DNA of 64,000 nt from contig NZ_UGNW01000001.1 of the NCBI RefSeq assembly GCF_900452515.1, positions 310,001-374,000 of the forward strand, given 5' to 3'. This document shows, piece after piece, positions 56,066 to 64,000 of this stretch. Under the pieces are notes generated by a model that saw only the letters and a program-made list of their open reading frames with translations, did not search any database and had not been told where the DNA came from. The translations under genes were made by a program, and so were the position numbers. The stretch's first letter is position 1. Each line of letters begins with the position of its first letter. The stretch comes from Legionella birminghamensis. Lineage in GTDB: Bacteria; Pseudomonadota; Gammaproteobacteria; Legionellales; Legionellaceae.

Positions 56066-58069
56066 TCATCCCTCATTAAGCATATTTTTTAATGCCGCTA
56101 AATGAGATTTTGCCACCGCTTTGGCGCGCTCTTCATTTTTCTCACCCGATTTCCCATACCATTCAATATGATCGCCGGGTAATTCCTCCAGGAAACGGCT
56201 TGGCTGACAATCCTGGACTTCCCCGCCACGGCGTCTTTGCCGGGCGAGGCTTAGACAGAGTTCACGCTGGGCTCGGGTGATGCCGACATAAGCCAGACGA
56301 CGCTCTTCTTCAATCTGATCCTCGTCAATACTGACCCGGTGCGGCAATAAATCCTCTTCCATTCCTACCAGATACACAAAAGGGAACTCAAGGCCTTTGG
56401 AAGCATGCAGAGTCATCAGCTGGACGGCTTCCTTATCTTGTTCATCGGCCTGCTCGAGAATATCAATCAGAATTAGTTTATTAATTATATCAACCAGATT
56501 CTGATCGGGGTTTTTAGTGAGCAGGCGATCGATCCATTCCAGCAATTCCCAAATGTTGTCCATGCGTTTCTGCGCTTTAGCGGGGGTATCGCATTGCTCA
56601 TAAATATAGGCTTCATAGCCCGATTCCTCAACCATTTCGCGCAGTGTTTCCGCTACCGGTTGGCTTTCCAGCCTTTTGTTAACGCCCAATATCCATTGCT
56701 TGAATTGCTGTAATGCCTGGCGCGGCTTGTCGGCAAGTGTTTCAGAAAGGGCAATATGGTCTGCGCAGTGAAACAGGCTGTCACCACGTTCCTGTGCGTA
56801 ATGACCGAGGCTGTCTAAACTGGCTTCACCAATCCCGCGTTTTGGGGTGTTGATGATGCGAAGAAAAGCCGCATCATCCTGGGGATTACAGAGTAGTTTC
56901 AAATAAGCAAAAACATCTTTAACCTCGCTTCGGGCAAACCAGGACTGTCCCCCGCTTAAACGATAGGCAATACCGTGGTGACGCAGTAATTTTTCAAACA
57001 CGCGCGACTGATGGTTGCCGCGATACAGAATGGCATAATCTCCGTATTGCTTGCCGTGGCGTAAACGATGGCTGATTAAATCAGCAATTACCTGTTCCGC
57101 TTCATCCTGCTCATCCTTACAGCAAAGAACACGCAGCATTTCACCATAGCCTAATTCGCTCCACAGGGTTTTGTCGAATAAATGGGAGTTATTTGAAATG
57201 AGCGTGTTGGCGACATGTAAAATGCGGCCTGTTGAGCGGTAGTTTTGCTCCAGCTTAATAATTTTTAGCTGTGGATAATCCCGTTGCAGCTGCTCGAGAT
57301 TTTCCGGTCTGGCGCCTCGCCAGGCATAAATGGACTGATCATCATCGCCTACCACGGTGAATTGTGCACGAAGCCCGGTGAGCAGCTTCACTAACAAATA
57401 TTGACTGAGATTGGAATCCTGGTATTCATCAATCAGTAAATGGCGAACCCGGTTTTGCCAATAATCCTTGACCTCTTCATGATCGCGCAGAAGATTAACG
57501 GCAAGCATGATCAAATCATCGAAATCCACTGCATTATAGGCACGCAGCGCATTTTGATAGCGCTCATAAATAGCCAGGGCATCTAGGAAAATGGGGCTGT
57601 CGGGCGTTTTACTGGTCAAATCTCCGGGTTTTAACAGGTCGTTTTTCCAACGAGAAATTTGCTGCTGGATCTGAGCCAGGTAATCGCGGTCATTGCCTTT
57701 AGCTGGCGGCAGAAAATTGCGAATTAACTGCAGACAGTCTTCGCTGTCAAGGATGGAGAACCCTGGTTTTAAATTGCAGAGTTTTACATGCTTTTTAATC
57801 ATCGTCAGGCCAAAGGTATGGAAGGTGGCGACTTTAAGCCCGCGGCGATTATGGGCAGACAGTACGGAGTTAACCCGTGATCGCATTTCATTAGCCGCTT
57901 TATTCGTGAAGGTTACAGCAAAAACAGAGCGTGCCTGATAACCACATTCCTCAATCAAATAGGCGATTTTCTGTGTGATAACGCGTGTTTTGCCGCTACC
58001 TGCGCCGGCTAATACTAGTAATGGCCCATCGATATAACGAACTGCAGCCATTTGCTGGGGGTTTAACAT
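56066..58069 (-). CDS. rep: ATP-dependent DNA helicase Rep
   Basis: A UvrD-family 3'-5' helicase, 667 residues, close to Rep (about 673). It helps restart blocked replication forks. ATG 58069 (MLNPQQMAAV) aligns with the Rep N-terminus; the frame is open to 58279 but that part overlaps the divergent hslO gene. Motifs are LVLAGAGSGKTRVITQKIAY (Walker A), TFTNKAANEM, DDQSIYAWRGA (motif III), EQNYRSTGRIL, and VQLMTLHASKGLEFPFVYL (V), YVGITRAQRELCLSLA (VI). Confidence 0.93.
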   Translation of the reverse strand: MLNPQQMAAVRYIDGPLLVLAGAGSGKTRVITQKIAYLIEECGYQARSVFAVTFTNKAANEMRSRVNSVLSAHNRRGLKVATFHTFGLTMIKKHVKLCNLKPGFSILDSEDCLQLIRNFLPPAKGNDRDYLAQIQQQISRWKNDLLKPGDLTSKTPDSPIFLDALAIYERYQNALRAYNAVDFDDLIMLAVNLLRDHEEVKDYWQNRVRHLLIDEYQDSNLSQYLLVKLLTGLRAQFTVVGDDDQSIYAWRGARPENLEQLQRDYPQLKIIKLEQNYRSTGRILHVANTLISNNSHLFDKTLWSELGYGEMLRVLCCKDEQDEAEQVIADLISHRLRHGKQYGDYAILYRGNHQSRVFEKLLRHHGIAYRLSGGQSWFARSEVKDVFAYLKLLCNPQDDAAFLRIINTPKRGIGEASLDSLGHYAQERGDSLFHCADHIALSETLADKPRQALQQFKQWILGVNKRLESQPVAETLREMVEESGYEAYIYEQCDTPAKAQKRMDNIWELLEWIDRLLTKNPDQNLVDIINKLILIDILEQADEQDKEAVQLMTLHASKGLEFPFVYLVGMEEDLLPHRVSIDEDQIEEERRLAYVGITRAQRELCLSLARQRRRGGEVQDCQPSRFLEELPGDHIEWYGKSGEKNEERAKAVAKSHLAALKNMLNEG

Positions 58070-58183
58070 AGGCGATCCGAAATTAAAAGATGAATTATCG
58101 CCTGACATTCCTGAGCAAACAATCATAAATGTGCTAGAATTACCAACATTTTTGAATATTCCTATTTTGTAGAGAGAAAAGAA

Positions 58184-59020
58184 TTGGATAATCTGCAGCG
58201 TTTTATATTTGAGCATGCCAGTATTCGTGGAGAGATCGCTCATTTGCATGAAACCTATCGTACGATTATGAGTCAGCATGCCTATCCTGAGATGGTCAAG
58301 TATTTGCTGGGCGAAGCATTAATATCCTGTCTGCTATTATCTGGCAGCATTAAATTTGAAGGGGATTTAAGCCTGCAGTTTCAAGGTGACAAACGCTTAC
58401 CGCTGCTGCTGGTTCAATGCGACCATCAGCTTAATCTGCGCGGTTTTGCCAAATTTCAGGAAAATCTGGAAATTGCTGATTATGCCGAAGCTTTCCTGCA
58501 AGGCCAAATGGTTCTGACTATTAATCAATACCACAACACTCAGGTGTACCAAAGCGTGGTTCCTCTTTTGGCGACTTCCATGAGTGAGAATTTAACCCAT
58601 TATTTTTCACAATCGGAACAGGTTGCTACCCGCGTTTGGCTTGCTGTTAATGAAGATCGCGCAGCAGGAATGCTTCTGCAGCTAATGCCTGGACAAGACA
58701 GTTTACAACGCGAGCATTTCTGGGAGTATGCCGTCCATCTGGGCCAAACTGTCAGTGAGAATGAGCTATTAACCCTGGATAATCAAACCTTACTCTATAG
58801 GCTTTACCATGAAACAGAGCTTCGATTATTTGACGAAAGGGCAACGCAATTCAAATGCCGCTGCAGCCCTGAAAAAATGAAACAGGTCATCACCGTTCTG
58901 GGTGAAGAAGAAGCAAAAAAACTGTTAGAAGAGAAAGGTAAAATCGATATCAGCTGCGATTTCTGCAACAGCCATTTCTCTTTTGATTCCATTGACGTTG
59001 CCATGTTGTTCAGAACCTAA
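58184..59020 (+). CDS. hslO: Hsp33 redox-activated chaperone
   Basis: A holdase switched on by oxidation and heat, 278 residues. The start is TTG 58184, with AGAGAAAAG upstream. The N-terminal domain has FEHASIRGEIAHL, and LLLSGSIKFEGDLSLQFQGD as in other Hsp33. The C-terminal zinc switch holds the four cysteines as FKCRCSP (CxC) and SCDFCNSHF (CxxC). It lies next to hsp20, though in opposite orientation. Confidence 0.95.
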   Translation: MDNLQRFIFEHASIRGEIAHLHETYRTIMSQHAYPEMVKYLLGEALISCLLLSGSIKFEGDLSLQFQGDKRLPLLLVQCDHQLNLRGFAKFQENLEIADYAEAFLQGQMVLTINQYHNTQVYQSVVPLLATSMSENLTHYFSQSEQVATRVWLAVNEDRAAGMLLQLMPGQDSLQREHFWEYAVHLGQTVSENELLTLDNQTLLYRLYHETELRLFDERATQFKCRCSPEKMKQVITVLGEEEAKKLLEEKGKIDISCDFCNSHFSFDSIDVAMLFRT

Positions 59021-59133
59021 CGACTGGGGTTCTCGCCCTAGGGGAGGCTTGTTTTAACGTTACCTAGTCCAGGGTAGACCAACCCGCCCTAAATGCCGGC
59101 TTGTCCTGAGAGTTCCTCATCTTTTATCTCAAT

Positions 59134-59229
59134 CCGTTCGGCCAAAGGAGGCGCTTTAGCGGCGTCTCGAAGGCTCCATTCAATGCCAAGCCTTCGAGAC
59201 GGAGCTTTGCTCCTCCTCAGGCCGAACGG
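59134..59229. repeat. Nested inverted repeat between hslO and hsp20
   Basis: CCGTTCGGCC (59134-59143) pairs with GGCCGAACGG (59220-59229), and inside it CGTCTCGAAGGCT (59163-59175) pairs with AGCCTTCGAGACG (59189-59201), both perfect. The sequence between (GGAGG...CTCC) also pairs in part. Its left flank shares CTGAGAGTTCCTCAT (59106-59120) with the repeat at 54.3 kb. It lies between two convergent genes and could terminate both. Similar TTCGAGAC/GGCCGAACGG palindromes are common REP-like elements. Confidence 0.8.
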
Positions 59230-59285
59230 TTCCGATACAATCCGATCCAAGGTGAAAATAGGCATTCAAAGCTCTGCTCTCTGGA

Positions 59286-59720
59286 TTAATCCTCTACTTT
59301 TACCTCAATACGTTTTTCCACCGCATGGTTTTTCTTGGGAATAATCACCTCCAGGACACCATGTTTGCACTTGGCGCTGATTTTTCCTTCATCTGCGGTT
59401 TGGGGAAGACTAAAGCGGCGATAGAATTGCCCTTGGCTACGCTCCATTCGGGAATAGCCTTCTTTCTCTTCCGATTTTTCAAAATAGCGCTCCCCTTGGA
59501 TAGTTAATAGATTGTTTTCAAGAGAAATATGAATATCCTCCGATTTCACCCCCGGGATATCAGCGATAACGACAAAACGGTCTTTTTCTTCCTTAATATC
59601 GACTGCAGGAGCCCAAGTACCTGTATCGACAAAAGAGGCGTCTTGAGTCTTGAAAAAATTTTCTAATAAACTGCCAATGTCTTTCCGAATTGGAAAATAA
59701 TCACGTTTTATACCATTCAT
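59286..59720 (-). CDS. Small heat shock protein, Hsp20 family
   Basis: A small alpha-crystallin-type chaperone, 144 residues, which binds unfolding proteins. The crystallin domain runs about 40-135: FVVIADIPGVKSEDIHISLE, LLTIQGERYFEKSE, FYRRFSLPQ and the terminal GVLEVIIPKK. ATG 59720 has AAAAGGAGACC upstream and is preferred over ATG 59747. A sigma-32-like promoter precedes it. Confidence 0.93.
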   Translation of the reverse strand: MNGIKRDYFPIRKDIGSLLENFFKTQDASFVDTGTWAPAVDIKEEKDRFVVIADIPGVKSEDIHISLENNLLTIQGERYFEKSEEKEGYSRMERSQGQFYRRFSLPQTADEGKISAKCKHGVLEVIIPKKNHAVEKRIEVKVED

Positions 59721-59756
59721 TACGGTCTCCTTTTGTAATTGGTTCATGTAATTAGT

Positions 59757-59784
59757 AGTTAGGGTCTAATTTATATTTTTCAAG
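59757..59784 (-). promoter_or_regulatory. Candidate heat-shock (sigma-32) promoter of hsp20
   Basis: On the minus strand CTTGAAA (59784-59778) is followed after 13 bases by CCCTAACT (59764-59757). The first matches the sigma-32 -35 box exactly; the second is a partial match to CCCCATnT. It lies 36 bp before the hsp20 start. Confidence 0.5.
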
Positions 59785-59796
59785 TACTGATTGCGA

Positions 59797-60183
59797 CTAT
59801 TGGGTGCTTTCATTAGGGTCAATAGATAACTGCTGATCTGCATTAAGCGGCTTGGCCTTGTAAGTGTCGCAGGTGTCAATTTCGAGCGTTTTTCCCCCTC
59901 TTAACAAACAAATAATCCGAAAACCTTTAGGATTATAGAGATAAAGGGTCAAATGGTGGGGCTCTTTACCCTCCAGATTAACAATATAATTTTCAGGATT
60001 CGGAATTATTTTTAACTGGTCACTGATGCATTTCGCCAAAGACAGGCCATCGTTTTTATTCGTTTGCTGTACGTAACATTTTTGCATGCTGTGGACTGCT
60101 GTCTCAATGAAAGCATCATTTGCAGCACTGGCGACAGAGAAATGCAGAAATAATGCAATTAAAGCTGATAAGCGTCCATTCAT
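59797..60183 (-). CDS. Hypothetical exported protein
   Basis: A 128-residue protein with a signal peptide (MNGRLSALIALFLHFSVASA). The mature part has four Cys (MQKCYVQQ, AKCISDQL, RIICLLRGG, DTCDTYK) that could form two disulfides. I do not recognise a family. ATG 60183 is chosen because it gives the clean signal; the frame is open to 60222. It lies 60 bp after udk on the same strand. Confidence 0.7.
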   Translation of the reverse strand: MNGRLSALIALFLHFSVASAANDAFIETAVHSMQKCYVQQTNKNDGLSLAKCISDQLKIIPNPENYIVNLEGKEPHHLTLYLYNPKGFRIICLLRGGKTLEIDTCDTYKAKPLNADQQLSIDPNESTQ

Positions 60184-60243
60184 AATCTTGCTGTAATAAA
60201 AGAGGTTTATTAAATTATACATTATCCAGCGAACAAAGATATT

Positions 60244-60942
60244 TTAGTTTTGGCTGGAAAAATCTGTATTGATCAAATCAATCTGCAATGATTCAATTTC
60301 GCGAAGAGCATTAGCTTTCAAATTCAGCAATTGTGTGATAGCCGTTAAATCGAACTGAAATCGTTCCGGGGATAGATGAGTTTCACTGTTATTTTCAATG
60401 ATTATATCCGCGCGATTTTTATAAGGTTTTACATATAGCTCATACATTGGCTTTACATAACGCCTGTATTGCGCAATCACTTTCTCAGTTGTTAAACCGC
60501 GCTCGGCAGTATCCCTTTCAATGCGCCTGATTAAACAGACATCTGCCTCTGCTTTTACAAATATTCTCATGTTGAATAATTCAGCGATATAGTCCGGATA
60601 AAAAATTAAAATGCCTTCCACAATAATGATGGGTGTGGGGGTAATTAATTGAGTCTCTTTTTTGCGGGTTGATGTGGAATAATCGTATAGGGGCATTTCA
60701 ACGGATTGCCCAGATTTTAATTGCTTCAGATGCTCTGCCAAGCGCTCAAACTCAATACTGTCCGGGTGATCAAAATTAACTTCCAGCCACTGCTCAATAG
60801 GAGTGGTTCCCAAGCCTTTGTAATAGTTATCAGATGAAATAATGCTGCAGTGATCAGCACCATAATATTGCTGTAGTTCAGCGGCAACCGTTGTCTTGCC
60901 GGAGCCGGAGGCACCGGCTATTCCTATAAGAATGATATCCAC
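60244..60942 (-). CDS. udk: Uridine kinase
   Basis: Phosphorylates uridine and cytidine for pyrimidine salvage; 232 residues, slightly longer than usual. The P-loop is GIAGASGSGKTTVAAEL, the substrate region is SSDNYYKG and FDHPDSIEFERL, and IIVEGILIF and RRIERDTAERG are conserved. The C-terminal 30 residues (LLNLKANALREIESLQ) are an added helix. Confidence 0.93.
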   Translation of the reverse strand: MDIILIGIAGASGSGKTTVAAELQQYYGADHCSIISSDNYYKGLGTTPIEQWLEVNFDHPDSIEFERLAEHLKQLKSGQSVEMPLYDYSTSTRKKETQLITPTPIIIVEGILIFYPDYIAELFNMRIFVKAEADVCLIRRIERDTAERGLTTEKVIAQYRRYVKPMYELYVKPYKNRADIIIENNSETHLSPERFQFDLTAITQLLNLKANALREIESLQIDLINTDFSSQN

Positions 60943-61026
60943 AATTCACTCCACAGAGGGTTATGGAATAGCAAAGAATCGCTGTCTATCAAAGTATATG
61001 CAGCTTTAAGAAAAAATGTGGGGTTT

Positions 61027-63321
61027 TTAGCTGGCCACTCGAATGCTGATGTCCCTGGCATCGGAATAACCATGGTCGTCAATTACCCGTACCACAAATT
61101 TGCCGGGCTTGGCAGACCATAATAAGGGTTGATCATTAGTCGTCTGGCCGAGATAGTGATCATTAATAAACCAGTAGAGAGTTCTCACATCAGCATCTGT
61201 AACCGCTGCAAAGGGTATGAAGGTTTGCTGGTCAGAGTTAGCTTTGACAATATATCTGAGCTCGGACTGTGGGGATGTAATCTGCGGTGCCAATGATTTA
61301 CTGGCCGACAAATTGCAGTCTGCTTCATAGGCAGGCGGAACGCGCCGCTGTATTCCGGCCTGTCTAAAAATTCTGGCCAGATCCGAAGGCCAGAATTCAT
61401 AAATTTCAAAACGGGTATTCTGATCAAAATGGCAGGTACGAAGGCCTGTCCGTTGATTAATGGCTACCTCGCGATAGATTGTGTCTGTTTTGATGGGTGA
61501 TTTTCCCGGAATAAACCAGCTCATTTCCGTATCTTTGCAGTAACGGGTGGGCAAAAGCCCTGACGCTTTACAAACAGGAATCCGAGTCAGATTCATCCTT
61601 TCAGGATGTTTGTCGATTGGTTTCAGCGGACCGTTTTCATGCTGAATTGCTTCAACCAGTTCGAAGAACAAAGGGGCTGCGATATTTTTGCCTACAAAAG
61701 CCGGATTTCCCTTATTATTAAAATTGCCTATCCAGACGGTTAGAACATAGGGTCCGAATATACCTACGGTCCAGGCATCGCGATATCCTGAGGAGGTTCC
61801 TGTTTTCCAGGCAACAGGCAGGCTGCGTGTTTTAAACAGCAGATCACTTCGTGGTGTTTCCTTTAACATTTCCATCACCAGAAAGCTGGCTTCCCGACTT
61901 AACAAAGGCTTTCCAGTAACGCCGGGTGTTTCTTTTAACATGCGCAATGGCCGCCATAAGCCGTTATTGGCGAGTATGGCATAAAGGGTAGTCAATTCCT
62001 TCATGGTGACTTCGGCGCCCCCCAGGGTCAGCGCAAGGCCATAATAGGATTCAGATTTAAGCTGGCTGATTTGTGCCTGTTCAAGTAATCCAAACAAACT
62101 GGGTTTGGATAATTGACTGGCTAAAAAAATTGCTGGAATATTTCTGCTTAGGATAAGCGCATCCTTTGCCCTGATAGGCCCCATAAAATCATTATCAAAA
62201 TTTTCAGGATTATAAGCGCCGAAACTATGCGGTACATCTTTGAGTACGGTCGAAGGATGAATCAAGCCCTGATCTAGTGCCAATGCATAAATAAACGGCT
62301 TAAGTGTTGAGCCTGGAGAACGCTTAATCTCCATGCCATTAATTTGACCGCCAATGCTGGAATCATAGAAGTTAGCCGAGCCCATCGCGGTTTTAACGCT
62401 CATATCGCGCGTATCAATTAATAAAACTGCAGCATTAAATACACCGATGCCTTTTTTCCTCTGCAAATAGCGTTGTGTGATTCGTTCAACCAGGGATTGT
62501 AGCTTCAGATCCAGGGTTGTATGAATCTGCTGCTGGCCGCCATTGCTGGCTAGAAGACTATTTACAAAATGAGGGGCCGCGAAGGGAAGATCACGGATAG
62601 TCTTCATCGCCAAAGGCAGTGCCATGGCATTTTCATAGCGCTTATCTTCTGGATGGATTTGCAGCCAGCGATTAAAAAGTTTGTTCCGAATTCCCTTGAG
62701 TTGCTGGTTTTTTGGCGTTCGTTTGCCGGGGTTTTGCGGGATGACGCTTAGTGTAAGGGCTTCGGGCAAACCCAATTGATTTGCCGAGTGATTGAAATAA
62801 ATCTGGCTCGCTGCGCCAATGCCTTCAATATTGCCGCCGTAGGGCGCCAGATTCAAGTAAGCTTCCAGAATCTGTTGTTTGCTATAGTGCCGCTCCAGCT
62901 GGATTGCACGAATCATCTGCAGCAGCTTGCCTGTCCATTTTTTAGAATTGACATTAAATCGTATTCTTGCCAACTGCATGGTAATCGTTGAGGCGCCTTG
63001 CCGCCGCGATCGAATTACATAGGTTTGCCAGCCGGCTTTTAGCATGGCGACGGGGTTTAAACCGGGATGTTGATAGAAATACTGATCTTCCTGGAGGAGC
63101 GTGGCCTCAATAAGCTGCGGCGAAATATCTGAAAGCGGTAAATAAAGCCGGTATTTCTCATCCCGGCTTAAGCTAAGGCGCAGGAGATGCCCATTTTCAT
63201 CCCAGACTGCGGTGGAAAAGGGAATACCTTGCAGGAGCGGTGGTTTGGGCAAGCAATAATAAGCCAAGGCTAGCGCGGCGCTAAGCAGAAGCGAAAAAAT
63301 TATTGTCAAACGATATTTCAT
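61027..63321 (-). CDS. pbpC: Penicillin-binding protein 1C
   Basis: A bifunctional peptidoglycan synthase, 764 residues. One N-terminal membrane anchor is followed by the glycosyltransferase domain with the catalytic Glu78 in LLQEDQYFYQHPGLNP and RQGASTITMQLARI. The transpeptidase domain has the active Ser in RSPGSTLKPFIYALAL, SRN in LSRNIPAIF and KTG in AWKTGTSSGYRDAW. The C-terminal BiPBP_C domain ends at VRVIDDHGYSDARDISI. It is divergent from an alpha-2-macroglobulin gene, the partner with which pbpC often occurs. Confidence 0.96.
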   Translation of the reverse strand: MKYRLTIIFSLLLSAALALAYYCLPKPPLLQGIPFSTAVWDENGHLLRLSLSRDEKYRLYLPLSDISPQLIEATLLQEDQYFYQHPGLNPVAMLKAGWQTYVIRSRRQGASTITMQLARIRFNVNSKKWTGKLLQMIRAIQLERHYSKQQILEAYLNLAPYGGNIEGIGAASQIYFNHSANQLGLPEALTLSVIPQNPGKRTPKNQQLKGIRNKLFNRWLQIHPEDKRYENAMALPLAMKTIRDLPFAAPHFVNSLLASNGGQQQIHTTLDLKLQSLVERITQRYLQRKKGIGVFNAAVLLIDTRDMSVKTAMGSANFYDSSIGGQINGMEIKRSPGSTLKPFIYALALDQGLIHPSTVLKDVPHSFGAYNPENFDNDFMGPIRAKDALILSRNIPAIFLASQLSKPSLFGLLEQAQISQLKSESYYGLALTLGGAEVTMKELTTLYAILANNGLWRPLRMLKETPGVTGKPLLSREASFLVMEMLKETPRSDLLFKTRSLPVAWKTGTSSGYRDAWTVGIFGPYVLTVWIGNFNNKGNPAFVGKNIAAPLFFELVEAIQHENGPLKPIDKHPERMNLTRIPVCKASGLLPTRYCKDTEMSWFIPGKSPIKTDTIYREVAINQRTGLRTCHFDQNTRFEIYEFWPSDLARIFRQAGIQRRVPPAYEADCNLSASKSLAPQITSPQSELRYIVKANSDQQTFIPFAAVTDADVRTLYWFINDHYLGQTTNDQPLLWSAKPGKFVVRVIDDHGYSDARDISIRVAS

Positions 63322-63498
63322 AATTAATGAAGTGGTGATAGACTAAAACCGCGCAGATTAGAGCAAATTTAAAGCAATTCGAATGAAATAGCCAGTAAAA
63401 TTTCAATTCAGTATTGATTTAATATCGAATATTGCGAAACGAAAAAGACTTCTTTCCAAAGTCTGATAGTTCAACTCCTCCATTTCCGGGTCATTCCC

Positions 63499-64000
63499 AT
63501 GAACAAAAAATCGTTGTTTAAACCATTTATAGCTGTCGGCGCTTTTTTTGCCCTCTTGTTTGGCCGTGTCCAATGGAGCAGCCCGCCATGGATGACCGGA
63601 TTAAGGCAGAGGGCAGTGTCCAGGCCAGGGCTGTTTTGGGGAAGCACTGTTGCAATTCTTTTGCTATTATCCGGCGCTATTTATGGCTACGTCTGGTATA
63701 AAAATTTACCCCAGCCAGAGCTGATCTCTGCAGTGATCACTCCTCCGGACATTACGCCGCTGGAAGAGGAGCTGACCCCTGATGATCTGGTTATTAATTT
63801 CGGTATTCAAAAAGATGAATTGATTCCACAATCGGTTGCGCCGCTCAAACTCATTGGCAAAGAGGTAACTGAGGGAATTGAGTTGGTTCCGGATATGCCG
63901 GGTGAGTGGGCATGGGATAGTGACAGCCGCTTAATATTTACGCCTGAAAAGGATTGGCCAGCCGGTCAAACCTATGAAATTCGCTTCAATAAAGACGTAT
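63499..64000 (+). CDS. Bacterial alpha-2-macroglobulin, N-terminal part (cut by window edge)
   Basis: The first 167 residues of a large protein (usually 1500-1900). It starts at ATG 63499 (MNKKSLFKPFIAVGAFFALL), has a second hydrophobic segment (STVAILLLLSGAIYGYVWY) and then the first macroglobulin domain (LVINFGIQKDELIPQSVAPL, LIFTPEKDWPAGQTYEIRF), typical of YfhM-type proteins. These trap proteases in the periplasm; with PBP1C they are thought to help when the envelope is breached. The thioester region lies beyond the window. Confidence 0.85.
   Translation, partial: MNKKSLFKPFIAVGAFFALLFGRVQWSSPPWMTGLRQRAVSRPGLFWGSTVAILLLLSGAIYGYVWYKNLPQPELISAVITPPDITPLEEELTPDDLVINFGIQKDELIPQSVAPLKLIGKEVTEGIELVPDMPGEWAWDSDSRLIFTPEKDWPAGQTYEIRFNKDV

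Overview
The window looks like the chromosome of a Legionella-type gammaproteobacterium (Legionellaceae). Base composition is moderate to AT-rich. A gammaproteobacterial core (prs, tRNA-Gln, lolB, coaD, mutM, rep, hslO, udk, pbpC) is mixed with genes typical of Legionella: a RasGAP-domain protein and other effector-like proteins of unknown function, an OXA-29-like class D beta-lactamase, a polyhydroxybutyrate block, a Fis-type regulator, a GH17-like secreted protein and several MFS carriers. The genus is inferred from gene content only; no 16S gene is present.

Region 1 (1-20.6 kb) is accessory and defence-rich. A gene cut by the window edge is followed by a decayed IS3-family element that has removed hsdM and almost all of hsdS of a type I restriction locus. 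Behind it lie a frameshifted PrrC-like anticodon nuclease gene and an intact hsdR, in the hsdS-prrC-hsdR order of the classical prr locus. Next come a hybrid histidine kinase, a PLP aminotransferase with a coiled-coil tail, and an ABC exporter operon in which one deletion removed the end of the permease gene and the start of the adaptor gene. A short fossil of the aminotransferase gene lies beyond the exporter. A complete, tightly coupled jetABCD (type I Wadjet) operon closes the region.

Region 2 (20.8-32.2 kb) holds unknown and host-interaction-type genes: an ankyrin-like protein, a protein with a NACHT-like acidic motif, an exported alpha/beta hydrolase, two unknown genes (one broken by two frameshifts), a DipZ-type CcdA-thioredoxin fusion, a GH17-like exported protein paired with an outer-membrane barrel, and a RasGAP-domain protein.

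Region 3 (32.3-42.3 kb) holds an aldehyde dehydrogenase/aminotransferase operon, a PspC protein, an MFS carrier, a DUF945 protein, a Fis-like regulator, a protein with an LRAT/NlpC-like Cys-His motif, and an OXA beta-lactamase.

Region 4 (42.3-64 kb) is mostly housekeeping: prs, tRNA-Gln, lolB, coaD, ggt, plsC, mutM, a fatty acid desaturase, two tandem acetoacetyl-CoA reductases with PhaR and a phasin, a DUF1415 protein, an aldo/keto reductase, a second MFS carrier, rep, hslO, hsp20, udk, pbpC and the start of its partner alpha-2-macroglobulin gene. At least four families of intergenic palindromic repeats are scattered from 30 kb onward.
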